64,000 nt of DNA, taken from contig NC_053148.1 in the NCBI RefSeq assembly GCF_016808335.1, positions 18,886,933 through 18,950,932 on the forward strand. The letters run 5' to 3'. The position numbers and the translations under genes are program-made. How positions within the stretch are numbered: position 1 is the stretch's first letter; each line of letters begins with the position of its first letter. Shown here piece after piece: positions 1 to 10,268 of the stretch. The DNA is from Panicum virgatum. Taxonomy: Eukaryota; Streptophyta; Magnoliopsida; Poales; Poaceae. Below the pieces are notes generated by a model, which saw only the letters and a program-made list of their open reading frames with translations, did no database searches and had not been told where the DNA came from.

Positions 1-360
1 GTAATACCAAGGTAAAAGCAAGAACAACGCTGCCCTGATCGCAAGAAGCGATCAGGGCAGCATGGCGCTTACTTGGATGAAACCCTAGAATTAGGGGTGG
101 CGAAGCGTCGAGAATTGTTGTTTTCGGGACGTGATGATGTTTTTTTTATGAATAACACAGGGTACATATTTATAGTCCGGAGACTTGGGAAATAATCTAA
201 TTCTATCTTGTCCCGATCGGACTCTATCTCTAATCTTAAACTAAATCTAAAGATACACGGCCCATGTGGCCCAAGTGCTCATGCAGGAGCCGATTTACAA
301 GCCTTCTTAAATCTTCTACTCTAAGCCCAACTTGCTTTCGGCCCATTAATTAACCCTGTT
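1..360 (-). mobile_element. Probable LTR fragment, minus orientation, cut by the window edge
   Basis: There is no coding potential. Read on the minus strand, a TATAAATA box at 167-174 is followed by a short leader, as in LTR promoters. The composition resembles the gypsy LTRs elsewhere in this window, for example the TATA region at 21418-21425. The outer border lies outside the window, so the family cannot be assigned. From 361 to 611 I see only GC-rich sequence with no gene or repeat I can name. Confidence 0.4.
29..61. repeat. Perfect 14-bp hairpin
   Basis: A 14-base arm (29-42) is followed by a 5-base AAGAA loop and an exactly complementary arm (48-61). The arms begin GCTGCCCTGA. It lies in LTR-like sequence at the window edge. 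The function is unknown; it could be a transcript hairpin or a palindromic insertion scar. Confidence 0.85.
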
Positions 361-611
361 AATTTATGGCGATAACAGGAAGAGGAATGCGGGGACTCCG
401 GGGAGGCCCCCCGACCTGCGATCCACTGCGCCACAGACTGCCCGGGACGGCGGGACGGTTCGCTAGCCTCCTCACCGGTGGCGCACTTGGTCCCGGCCAT
501 GACGAACGGAGGAGATTGGAATTGAGGGAGGGGGCTGATCTTTTCTTTCTGAAACTGACGAGCGGCTCGAGTAGTGAAGAAAGTGCTAGAGGGATGAGGG
601 GAATTTATAGG

Positions 612-1796
612 TGTTGACGGCTGTTAAGTCCTAAAATCAGCCATCAACTCCTGCAGCTTTTCATGTTCAATAATCACCTAACTTAGTTATAGGGCTTATG
701 ACTAATCAAATTCTATGAGTTTTGGTGAATTATCATTTGCAGGCACCCACAACTGTAAAACAAGAAAAACACAAGTGAACAGAGAAGAAATGCAAGAATA
801 TCTTGCACCTGTGTTTCAATGGGCACGACGAGGAAGATGCACCCAAGGATCAAGACCAGGGCCCACCTATCAGCTGTCCAGAGGATGGCAGGCCCAGGGG
901 AGTGCCATTTAGGCTCGGCCGACCCCCTAGTGGGCCAAATCAGGCCCATCTTTCTACTGCAAATTCCCACGGCTCTCCTACATCTATTCCGGACATGCAT
1001 AGTACCACCTCGCAAGTCTAACCGCGGATCCACCTTTGGAGAGGCTACATAAGGAGGAGGAGAGCACCCCATTCAACACACCACCATCATGTAGAACTTG
1101 TGCTCCATTGCAAAGGCGAGGCGCTGCCTAGGCTAGTGCTTAGAGTAGCGGGAGGGTGAGGAGTAGTTCGGTGGGGCGGCGGCCTGCCGGCGCTCTTCTC
1201 CAACTTGTACCTCTACGGATGATGGCTTCCTCTTGTATGAGTAAGTTAGTATTTATGATTCTTGTATTGCATAGTACTTTTGTATGGGTGAGATCAATTC
1301 TCTTACTCGAGGGTTCGTCGCTAAGTATTTATACGGAGTGCTGTAGTTTGCTATGGGATATTAGACGTAGTTAGACTACAGTAGTAATCAGTAGTGTAGA
1401 CATGGTGTCTTGGATAAGGGTTACCTTCGTTTGCCTTCTATCCCACGGTCTGTGAGGTAGGCCACAGGTGGTGACAGCCCTGCTGTTCCTTAGTAGCCCT
1501 CCACGTTCGGATATAGCATTGAGCCGTTGGCGGGAGTCTTCTGACCATTTCAGGGGTAAGCTGGTGCCCGAAGCGAGTCTTACCCGAGAGATCGACCTTT
1601 AACTCATCTTTAGTGCTACCACAGGAATCCTCTCCAGCCTTGCCAATTAATCTTGGTGTGTCCTTGGACCGACTGAGTTAGGAGTTAGTGCACACACATT
1701 CCCTGTGGATACGATACCCTTGAATACTCACGGGTGAAAGCTACGATGGTATCCGTGTGCTTGCAGATCTAATTTGCATCGTTAAAATACCCAACA
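612..1796 (+). mobile_element. Gypsy-type LTR (5' LTR), plus strand
   Basis: The segment begins TGTTGACGG and ends CCAACA, giving inverted TGTTG/CAACA termini. It is followed by a TGGTGCC primer-binding-like motif (1804-1810) resembling the TGGCGCC site of many grass gypsy elements, so it reads as a 5' LTR rather than a solo LTR. The flanking five bases (607-611 and 1797-1801) do not match, which agrees with that. Its ends are related to the solo LTR at 32415-33669, which lies in the opposite orientation. A TATA-like CTACATAAGG lies near 1046. Confidence 0.65.
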
Positions 1797-1990
1797 AGCT
1801 TTCTGGTGCCATTCTAACTTCGAACCTAGTTGGTCCTCATATATTTTCAAAAACAAAAAAAAATCTGTTTTCTTTTTCTTTAGCTCTACCTTCACCCCTG
1901 CTACCCATTCTACCTTCACCTTGCATAGACTCCCTACCGACCGACATCCTCGATTTTAAGCAATAAGAGAAGGAGTCCATAGGTGCAGCA
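1797..1990 (+). mobile_element. Truncated internal leader of the 612-1796 element
   Basis: This begins with the primer-binding-like TGGTGCC (1804-1810) and continues as pyrimidine-rich untranslated sequence. No gag or pol coding is present. It runs into an oppositely oriented LTR fragment, so the element was cut short or overwritten. Confidence 0.45.
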
Positions 1991-2516
1991 TGTGCTAGAT
2001 TCTCACGCCTTTTGGCATCTATCGCGGGTGCAAGTGCTAGGCCAGCCGGCCTAGGGGAGGCCGGCCGGCCTCCCTCTGGCCCATCTCGACCTCTGACTTT
2101 GCCGAGGCTTCACTCTACCTTTGTGTATTCTCCAGGGAAGTGGGTTGCTGAAATACTTTTGATCTTGGGCTGCCTTGTGGGTCTTTGGACCAATGTTGTT
2201 GCCTTTCGGTGTATCCAATTGAACCGAGGCCCAACCCTCGACTCAGAGCCTCATGAACATGTCTCATAGCCACTAATTCGAAGCCGGGGCCGTGTTCTTG
2301 GAGGTGCAGGCCAGGCCAGCCGGCCTAGGAGAGGCCGCCCGGCCTGGGTTTTTGCCCATTTCTGCTCATTTTTGGTACACCTGCTCCTGAAATTAGAACT
2401 CATCCAAAACTTGTGGAACTCATTAGAAATAAATAAGATATGAATGGAACATAGTGTAAAACTCATATTATTCCCGAGAAGTTGACGGCTAGAATGTGAA
2501 TTTATGGCCGTCAACA
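1991..2516 (-). mobile_element. LTR fragment, minus strand, same superfamily
   Basis: Read on the minus strand it starts TGTTGACGGCC at 2516 and carries the same type of terminal stem (2481-2489 pairs with 2507-2515). Beyond that lie two blocks of GGCCGGCC-rich palindromes (2040-2075 and 2310-2345). The far end is not recognisable, so the LTR is incomplete. Its terminal region resembles those of the LTRs at 612 and 33669. Confidence 0.55.
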
Positions 2517-2745
2517 AGGGGCTCGAGAACTGACGCCCGCAGAGGGCAGCAGCATGAGACAGAGCACGGCAGGGCCGGGTCTTGTCGAAAACACAGAGCA
2601 CGCGCTTCCTCATTTACTCGTTAAAGATCCTCTAAGTGAATCAGAGGCTTGGGGGCTACACCCAGTGGGTGCGCTCGCCCACACAAGATCCAGGAGAAGA
2701 CGACGACCACCGCCCATCGCACTCCCGGTGGGGACTGCAAAGAGG
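2517..2745. other. Unassigned retroelement-like stretch
   Basis: It contains a purine-rich GCTTGGGGGCTAC motif of the kind found just before gypsy 3' LTRs, but no open frame of note and no flanking LTR of its own. It is probably a remnant of an element disrupted by the solo LTR that follows. Confidence 0.3.
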
Positions 2746-4348
2746 TGTCGGTGGTTACTGTTGGGGGTATAGTTAATGGATACCCCAAATTGATCATAAG
2801 AATGTCAAGGCCATCAAGGATCTGTCCACGGCCCAGTTGAGAATAAAGCGGCCCATGGCCCGACCTGAGCGCCGGCTCAAGTCTGAGGGAATCGGTCTCG
2901 CCCGACCCAAGGGGGTGAGGCGCCGACCCACGAAGGAAGACTTCACTTCGCCTGACCTTAAGAGGAGCGTGCCAGCTTACAGCCAGAAGGGCCCAGCACT
3001 GACGCATGATGAGACGTCTCGCCCACTGAGCACGAGGCCATCCTCCTGTCAGAGGGAGGACGCAAGACCAAGATGTGACCACTCGCCTACCCATTAGCTA
3101 AATGGGAAGAGGACGACGACAAGACCGGACCATCCTGTGGGGGTACGGCTAAGCTATCCTCCCTCACTGAGTCTGCCCCGGAGACCCCAAAACTTGTCCG
3201 AACGGGAGACGTGACCAGACTGACCAACCTTTACAGGCCTAAGGCTGATTCCAACAGCGGGTCTGCAGCCCCAGCCCACAGCCACAGCCACATCAGCTCT
3301 CGCCAACCCACTCGACCCCAGCGCTCCATCAGTCAGCTTGCAGCCTCAGCCCACAGCCACATCAGCGCCACGTTAGCTTCTCCATTCCAGACTTAACCAT
3401 TTCAGAACGCGTTGCTCTATGATTTAAATTGACACAGCAAAACCACTTTATTAAATTTAAAAATTCAGAAATTACATAAAAATATAAAAATTACATAAAT
3501 CTACTTGGGACGAAATTTGTGATTTTTTGGAATTTTTTTCGAATTTTTTGGAGTCCAAACGGTCAAAAACGGATAATTGCAACGGCTAGCTGACGTGGCG
3601 CTAACGTGGCAGCCGTTGGCCAATCACAGAGCGCCGCGTGGCAGCCGATCGGACGCGGGGTCGGTACCGACCGCGCGCGGCTCCAACGCCGGTCGGTACC
3701 GACCGCCCGGCCGGTCGGTAGCGCTACCGCCCCGCGCTCTCGGTTTCCGCGCTTACCGACCGGCGCGGGTCGGTAGCCGGGTCGGCACCGACCGGCGCGG
3801 GTCGGTAGCCGGGTCGGTACCGACCCCCGTTGGAACCAACCTAAGGGACTACTTGTAGAGCATCATCAGCGATGTGCACGCCAAATCCCATCCGCACGAC
3901 TCCGTCTGGACAGGGCAGAGTTGACTCCGGCAAAGCTACCGTTATCATCACCTGGAGATGCGGGCCCCTCCATGACGTACGGACAGTGGAAAGGGGTCGG
4001 GGGGCGCCCGACCCAATCGTTTTAGTCTTTTAATTTTTTCTCCCTTTTGCTTGTATCCGACCCTTCCCTCTCCTTGGACTATAAAAGGAGAGGAAGGGAA
4101 TAGGAAAGGGATCGAACTTTCAAAACTCCATACACGCACGCTTGTAACCTAGAGACTTGGGATCCTTGTCCCTCTCTCGACCACTTATAACCCCTACAGC
4201 AAGTTTGAGCAAGAGCACAAGCAGTGCGAACTGGACGTAGGGACATTCTGCCCGAATCAGTATAATCCTCGTGTCTTTCCTTGCGAAACGATCCGCATTC
4301 AGTGATGCGCTACACTAATTTACTCGTCGGTGATTCTGAATACCGACA
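2746..4348 (+). mobile_element. Solo LTR of a gypsy-type element
   Basis: The element is 1603 bp and starts TGTCGG and ends CCGACA, a perfect 6-bp terminal inverted repeat. Flanking pentamers are AGAGG (2741-2745) and GGAGG (4349-4353), a target-site duplication with one mismatch. No internal retroelement genes adjoin it, so it reads as a solo LTR left by LTR-LTR recombination. A plus-strand TATA box (TATAAAAG, 4080-4087) supports the orientation. The AT-rich block 3421-3570 and the GC-palindrome block 3659-3835 may be a later insertion within it. Confidence 0.7.
3659..3835. repeat. Cluster of GGTCGGTACCGACC-type palindromes
   Basis: The palindrome CGGTCGGTACCGACCG and close variants recur several times in under 200 bases, mixed with GGTCGGTAGC and GCTACCG. 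It sits upstream of the TATA box of the solo LTR, where LTR enhancers normally lie. The role is unknown. Confidence 0.7.
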
Positions 4349-5596
4349 GGAGGGTTAGGCATTAAGAACCTCGATATACAAAATAAGTGCTTGTTGAGTA
4401 AATGGTTGTTTAAACTTATTATTGAGGAGGGTATTTGGCAGAGTCTTTTAAGAAAGAAGTACTTAAAGAATGAGATAATTGCTCAAGTACAAAAGAAACC
4501 GGGGGACTCTCATTTCTGGACTGGTCTCATGAAAGTCAAAGATACCTTCCTGAATTTTGGGTCCTTTCATTTAAATGATGGCAAGCAGATACGTTTTTAG
4601 GAGGATAAGTGGATAGTCAGTCATACACTTAGAGAGCAATATCCTACTCTTTTTAATATTGTGCGGAAAAGACATGCGACGGTAGCATCAGTTTTTGATC
4701 AAGCACCTCTTAACGTGTCCTTTAGACGAACTTTGACAGGTCACAATCTCAATTTATGGCATGATTTGGTTGTTCGCATTAGTCATGTTCATTTAAATAA
4801 TAATGCTGATGCCTTCCGCTGGAATTTGACTCAATCCGGTACGTTCACCGTTAGCTCAATGTACAATGCACTTATTAGTAATGGTAACGTACAATTCGAC
4901 AAACATCTATGGAAATTAAAGATGCCCCTTAAGATTAAAATATTTATGTGATACCTAAAAAGAGGTGTTATCCTTACTAAAGATAATTTAATAAGAAGGA
5001 ATTAGAATGGTAACAAACTGTGCTGCTTTTGCTCTAGTGATGAAATTATTCAACACCTTTTTATTGATTGTCATGTAGCCAAATTCCTTTGGCAAGTTGT
5101 ACATTATGCCTTTGATTTAAGCCCACCTCAAAGTATAACTCACTTATTTGGTAATTGGGTTACGAGAATGGGAACCAAGTTAAAAAGAAAATTGCTAATA
5201 GGAGCTTCTGCTTTATGTTGGGCTATCTGGCTTAATAGGAATGATATGGTGTTCGACAGATCACCATCTAAAACTTATATGCAGGTACTATACCGGGGCA
5301 CACATTGGCTCAGGTTCTGGGCTTGGCTACAAAGGTGTGATAAAGACAAGGACGAGCTGCAGGAGGCATGTCGAACCATGGAGGTTTTGGTCATGCAAAT
5401 CTTTACCAACCATGGATGGAGGTTTAGTAATAGGATTAGCTCTTTATAAGTGTCTTCATCAAACTGTTGGCTGGTTGGAAACTTTTGTTTAGCCTTGTGT
5501 GAGTGATTGCAGACGTACGGGCTGCAAACCTTGTTTCGGTTGTAGCCTCTTTCTGGGGTCAAAGCCGGGTACTCTTTTTCCCATTATCTAAAAAAA
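4349..5596 (+). pseudogene. LINE (L1-type) ORF2 3' fragment: RT C-terminus and zf-RVT domain
   Basis: Translation in broken frames gives the end of a plant non-LTR retrotransposon polyprotein. It opens with the conserved GGLGIKN motif after the reverse transcriptase palm. A long region of the zf-RVT type follows, with FRWNLTQSGTFTVSSMY and a Cys/His pattern (LCCFCSSDEIIQHLFIDC). In-frame stops occur near 4600 and 4949, and again near 5003. The sequence ends in a short A-run at 5590-5596, consistent with a LINE 3' end. The 5' part (endonuclease and most of the RT) is missing and the fragment abuts the solo LTR. It is non-functional. Confidence 0.8.
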
Positions 5597-6180
5597 TGGA
5601 AAGGGAGCGAGTCTACGGAGGGAGAGGGTGGGGGCGGACGCGAGAGGAGGGGTGTGGTGTGGGCGGATGCGAGTGGGAAGTAAACGGGATTGAAATGAAA
5701 ATTCGGGTCCGAGAACTAGTGATGGGTAATGGACATTCTGTAGCCCGTTATCACAATTATTAAAGATAACGGGTGTTAATTAACGTCCATTACCAATAAG
5801 GTTGGGTTGCGGTCTAGAGGCCTTATAGGTAACGGACGTAAACTCATTGGTAATGGGTGTTAATGACGTCCGTTACCTTTAATATTTTTGGTAATGGGCC
5901 ACATAAGCTCGTTATCAATGCCGTGTTACCTATTTGAGATTTTCAAGTATTGTAACATATTTTTGGGAAGTTTAATTTGAACATAGTTTCTTATTTAAAC
6001 TTATTAAAACTTTATGGAAAGAAATAAGAAACCATTCTTCAGACACCCTCTTGGGCTTTAAATTGGTCTGGTAAGCCACGCTTATTGGCTATTTGACCCA
6101 ACGATCCGATCCTGATATCCAAGTTAAATTTGATTATCCGATCAAATGTAAGATATCCGTTAGATATTGTCCTTCTTATA
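5597..6180. other. Intergenic, with GGTAATGG/CCATTACC repeats
   Basis: No gene is seen. From about 5718 to 5925, motifs of the GGTAATGG, CCATTACC and AACGGGTGTTAAT kind recur in both orientations, like the subterminal repeats of a DNA transposon. No convincing terminal inverted repeats or target duplication were found. Confidence 0.4.
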
Positions 6181-6520
6181 ATTGAATCCAACAGCTGCCT
6201 CTGCTTATTCCCTTAATTTCATTCCTGATATTATGATTACGAAATTGCACAAGTCAGACAACACTGATCAATCTGATGAAAAACAAAATCAAGCAAAGCA
6301 ACAAAAGAAAACAGAGGCCTCATCTGTTTTTTATTCAGTTACCATTTCAGGGTCTATTCATTTGCTGAGAGCAGATCAGTGCAGCAGGCACAGCACGTAC
6401 TGGCATCACTTAACAACTCCACAGTACACAAGACATATATGTTATTAGTACTTCTCTCCTGGAAACACACAAAATGCTGTAAACTGATCCTATCTCTCTT
6501 TTACGAACGTGCCATTGTTG
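6181..6520. other. 3' flank of gene A
   Basis: AT-rich sequence downstream of gene A with no further coding signal. It probably contains the 3' untranslated region. Confidence 0.5.
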
Positions 6521-8620
6521 TCATCTTCCTCCCGATAAATCGGAGATTGTGCCAAAGCTCGTCAGCAGGTCTGCATACGAGATGGTGGACATGTTGAATT
6601 CTATGTTCTGCATCATCTCTAGCACATGGAAGCTCAAATCTGTCGGTGCCATCAGCTCATCTGGGAGTGGCGTCACACCGTCGAGGTAGCGCATGACCTG
6701 CCCCATGCCAGGTCTTGCACCGGCAAACGGGTGAGAGCAAAGGAGCCCTAGTTTCAGCACCAATCCTGCTTCCTGGACACTATACTCACCGTGGAGCCTC
6801 GCGTCTACTGTCTCCATGAGTGACCCGTTGCGCCAGTGCTGGAGCACCCAGTCGACCAGCACAACATGGCCTCCACCATCCACGTTCTCCTTGATGGGTT
6901 TCTGCCCGCAGGTGAGCTCCAGGAGGAATATGCCGAAGGCGAAGACGTCTGTGAGAGGGGAGGCTTTGCCTGTGCGCATCAGCTCCGGGGATAGGTATCC
7001 CATGGTGCCGACCACGTGTGTGGTTTGAGAGGCCGCGCCATGGTCGTACAGCCTTGCTAGGCCAAAATCACCAAGCTGTCCGTTCATGTCTCTGTCCAGC
7101 AGCACGTTGCTTGCTTTGACATCTCTGTGGACAACCACTTGCTCCCACCTCTCGTGTAGATAGAGCAATCCTGATGCAACACCTTTTATGATGTGAAGTC
7201 TCTGTGCCCAGCTCAGCTTTGACGTATCCGCATCGTTGTTATTATGTAGATATTTATCAAGGCTACCATTTGGCATATAGTCATAAACCAAAAGAAGTTC
7301 ACCTTTCCGCCGGCAATAACCAAGCAACTGAACAAGATTACGATGACGGATGCGGCCGATGCTAGCTATCTCTGCAACAAACTCCTTCATTCCTTGTCTT
7401 GATTCGTGGGACACCCTCTTCACGGCAACCTCCAGCATAGATGTCCGAAGAACTCCTTTGTAGACCCTCCCAAAACCACCTTCACCAAGAAGATGCTTAT
7501 CCTTGAATCCATCGGTTGCGCGATAAAGATCCTTGTATGAGAATCGGTGTGGCCCAAACCCAACCTCCCAATCCTCACGCAGCTCAGCGTACCGAAACCT
7601 CCTCCGCACAAGTAGAACAACGATACTGCCCAAACAAAGGACAAATGTTGCACTAACAATTGGTAAGACAATGTCCAAGACCTTGGAGCGCGGTTTTGGT
7701 CCGGCACGAGGTAGTTTCGGCAGCTTGGCAATGTCGATAGCAGGAGCTGGACTGTTCAGTCCGAAGCTCCATCCAAGAATGCAGTGACGTGAATTCACAC
7801 GACCAGTAGCCGACGAGAAGCCGAGATACACTTGGTCTGTGAGCACTGTTGAGAGGTCGTAGATGGTTGAGAGCAGTGGCCTGACTGGTCTGGTTATTCT
7901 GAGGGGTGCCAGGGTCACGCTGATCTGCTTCTTCTCGCCACTGTAGTCCACCCAAACCTGCATGGCCTGACGGCTGATAAGCTTCAGGTTCTGGAACTCA
8001 CCACTCTTGTCATCGTAGTATCCAGCGTTGTAGGATTGCATGGAGTGGAGGCCATTGATATCGATCCCCACATGGTTGTTATTGATATCCTTGAACTCGA
8101 CGCTCTGGATGGTGTCCAGTTCCACAGCAAATAGGTGGTTGCTCGCGTTGCCGTTGTTCTGGACGTTGGTGAGGCCCAGATACTTAGCCGGCAGAGCGCC
8201 GGCGAACTCCTTGCCTGGGGCGATGAAGAAGGTCATGCCATGTGCACTGAAGTCGGGGTAGACGGAGACGATGCCAAATATGAAGGTGACCGAGAAGGAC
8301 TGTACTGTGCCATTGGTCGAATTGCGGAGGAGCAGTGGAGCTGGGTGGAAAGCATGGCCCTTGAGGTAGGCCGTGCCGTTGGTTAGCTGGAGTAGGCCAT
8401 CCGATGTGATGGTGGCGGTGCCATCTACGGTGAGGTTCGACCCAGCGAAGCCGGAATAGGAGAATTGGCTGTCACCGGCAGATGCTGCAAGGTTTGGGCC
8501 AAGGGAGACGACCATGAGAAGGTGTAGAAAGAACAACATCTTGCCTCTTGTGAAATCGAAACTGGTTTGTGCCCTCTGAAGAAAGATCATGAGGTGTTTT
8601 GAAGTGAGTAAACATCTCAT
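6521..8620 (-). CDS. L-type lectin receptor kinase (gene A)
   Basis: This single-exon gene encodes up to 699 residues. A better start is Met28 (codon at 8537-8539), which is followed directly by a hydrophobic signal peptide. Domains in order are: legume-lectin ectodomain (about 52-290) with several N-glycosylation sites, a transmembrane helix (about 314-338) followed by basic residues, and a Ser/Thr kinase (about 373-645). Kinase motifs are complete: glycine loop GEGGFGRVYKG (379-389), catalytic Lys401, HRD with Asp500, and DFG at 518-520. It is predicted to be an active RD kinase at the plasma membrane. Such receptors sense extracellular or wall-derived signals in immunity or development; the ligand cannot be read from the sequence. 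It is a divergent paralogue of genes B and C, and architecture and intron absence fit the LecRK family. Confidence 0.95.
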   Translation of the reverse strand: MRCLLTSKHLMIFLQRAQTSFDFTRGKMLFFLHLLMVVSLGPNLAASAGDSQFSYSGFAGSNLTVDGTATITSDGLLQLTNGTAYLKGHAFHPAPLLLRNSTNGTVQSFSVTFIFGIVSVYPDFSAHGMTFFIAPGKEFAGALPAKYLGLTNVQNNGNASNHLFAVELDTIQSVEFKDINNNHVGIDINGLHSMQSYNAGYYDDKSGEFQNLKLISRQAMQVWVDYSGEKKQISVTLAPLRITRPVRPLLSTIYDLSTVLTDQVYLGFSSATGRVNSRHCILGWSFGLNSPAPAIDIAKLPKLPRAGPKPRSKVLDIVLPIVSATFVLCLGSIVVLLVRRRFRYAELREDWEVGFGPHRFSYKDLYRATDGFKDKHLLGEGGFGRVYKGVLRTSMLEVAVKRVSHESRQGMKEFVAEIASIGRIRHRNLVQLLGYCRRKGELLLVYDYMPNGSLDKYLHNNNDADTSKLSWAQRLHIIKGVASGLLYLHERWEQVVVHRDVKASNVLLDRDMNGQLGDFGLARLYDHGAASQTTHVVGTMGYLSPELMRTGKASPLTDVFAFGIFLLELTCGQKPIKENVDGGGHVVLVDWVLQHWRNGSLMETVDARLHGEYSVQEAGLVLKLGLLCSHPFAGARPGMGQVMRYLDGVTPLPDELMAPTDLSFHVLEMMQNIEFNMSTISYADLLTSFGTISDLSGGR

Positions 8621-8844
8621 GGGAATGCATCAGATCGACTCGTGGGCTTTCATATCCTGTCTGCTATGTATCGTCCAAAGTTCACTTGTAATGTGGATGG
8701 TTCATTGAATCACGCAAGTCACGGGTCCTGGTCGCCTGTTTACATTGATTATTGTTAGATGTCCTTGTCATTACAAAACATTGAAAAAATAATGTAGCAC
8801 ATTTCAGATGACATATATAAAAAAGGTGTGCTTCAAAAAATAAC
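8621..8844 (-). promoter_or_regulatory. Upstream region of gene A
   Basis: Only about 220 bases separate the first ATG of gene A from the CACTA remnant beyond it, so the proximal promoter must lie here or include the transposon fragment. I do not recognise a strong TATA box or a named element. Confidence 0.35.
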
Positions 8845-9427
8845 ATTGGTAATAACTTCATCTACTATGAAATGATTGTGATGTTTATTGTGATATATAT
8901 GAACTGGCTATGCTGATTGGGGTACCATATGCAGAACAAAAAAATTGGGAAAATATGGTCACTTTGCCGTGTGCTTTTACCATGGCACACGACAAAGAGG
9001 GCTTATGACAAGTTAGAAGCAGGCTTTGCCGTGTGTAATTGCCATGGCACATGGCAAAGATTCAAACTTTGCTGTGTGCATTTACCTTGACACATGGGAA
9101 ATGTTAAATCTTTGCGTGTATACTTCTTCTGGCACACGGCAAAGTTTAAATCTTTGCCGTGTGCCTCGCCGTCAGGGCACACGGCAAAGCTACCATTCCC
9201 TGTCAAGTCACCGTCGAGTTCACTTTTTTTTGCCGTGGGCCAGCGGGGCACACGGCACGACCCACTGCAAAGGGATACTTTGCCGGCGCTTGTATGCCGT
9301 GAGCTGTTTGCTGTGTGTTACGCATGGTAAACACTTTGCCGTGTGCTTTTCGGCCTTTGCCGTATGCCTTTGGCACACGGCAAACTGGGTGAATTCCATA
9401 GTGATTGGTAATAACTTCATCTACTAT
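8845..9427 (+). mobile_element. CACTA 3'-end remnant bracketed by 24-bp direct repeats of flank
   Basis: From 8869 to 9403 this matches the 3' end of the CACTA element ending at 44733: the same 3' UTR tail, then many TTTGCCGTGTGCC / GGCACACGGCAAA subterminal repeats, then the terminus TTCCATAGTG at 9403. The 24 bases right of the terminus (9404-9427) recur exactly at the left edge (8845-8868). Normal CACTA insertion duplicates only 3 bp, so this looks like a partial repair product. No coding sequence is present. Confidence 0.75.
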
Positions 9428-10268
9428 AAGATTAAGATGCATGTATGCGAGCATTTATGTCCGTACTCTGTGTTTTTTTATGAAAAAAAAACTTGAAGTG
9501 GATTTGTTCAAGGTAAAACTTGTGGGTCGTAAATGCAACTTTTTGTATGGGACTATGGGGTACTTGTAAGTTTGGGTGATTTCCATGGGGAATTGAATTT
9601 AACGATTGCCTTGCCCTTCTATTAACTTTCGTGGAACTTGGAGTGAAGATACATATATATGAAAATCAACAAAGGAGACTGAACAGAAGTCACCTCAAGA
9701 TCTTGGTTTCTAGAAGATATGGTACCGTGAGTGGCAGGGAACAATCTGCAGTACGAGTCTTCTGTGATTTGGTTGCTTCCCTGTGGTTCCTGTGGTTCCG
9801 GGTTACCTGATTGTCCAGATGCCATCAGTCTGGACCAGGTCATAGCTACCACATAAAAGACAAAGCGAAATTTTTACCATCATGTAAGCTCCAACCTTGG
9901 AGAGAACAAAAAAATATCTACCACTGCACGGTGTATTGATCTCATTTAATTAACACTTTCCACAATCTTTTTTACCTTTTCCTCTGCAATTCGAACCTGT
10001 TGAAATAACTCAAATACCTTTAACCAAATCACATTGATGAGAGACCTAAATAAGTCAAATTAAAGAAGGTTGAAGTCCCATTCACTTCAGAGATACGTAC
10101 TTGTCAATAATTCAAGGTTGCCTTGTGAACAGGATATTTGATGTGAGCCATCAACCAACACGAAACATCATTGACTATGGAGGGTTGATTAGTCCCCAGT
10201 ACAGTCGATGTCAGGTCACACTCAGAATTGAAGATGGAGGGTGCACAACTTTGAAGATCATCGTCGTC
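9404..10268. repeat. Duplicated gene flank, copy 1 (left part)
   Basis: Nearly identical to 44734-45602, with only scattered substitutions and small indels. Together with 16453-18171 it forms copy 1 of a segmental duplication whose copy 2 is 44734-47352. A 76-codon minus-strand frame (9622-9852) is conserved in both copies, but the duplication is too recent for that to show selection. Confidence 0.9.
9622..9852 (-). CDS. Small conserved-by-duplication ORF, unknown
   Basis: A 76-codon open frame recurs at 44964-45194 with one visible residue change (His to Arg near the C-terminus). It contains PEPQEPQGSNQ and has no domain I recognise. It may be an exon remnant of a host gene downstream of the ancestral receptor kinase, or chance. 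Evidence for translation is weak. Confidence 0.2.
   Translation of the reverse strand: MVAMTWSRLMASGQSGNPEPQEPQGSNQITEDSYCRLFPATHGTISSRNQDLEVTSVQSPLLIFIYMYLHSKFHES

Noticed and set aside
2700..2760. LINE continuing left of the solo LTR at 2746
   Set aside because: A WGxxxCK-like reading in 2725-2745 is too short and does not align in spacing with the LINE motif upstream of GGLGIKN.
713..3400. Small frames of 60-157 codons in the LTR region
   Set aside because: They fall within LTRs, with no domain or codon-usage support.
9003..9496. Cys/His-rich open frames in the TTTGCCGTG regions (also 44320-44850, 18128-18504, 37470-37750)
   Set aside because: They are translations of CACTA subterminal repeats, with no consistent frame between copies.
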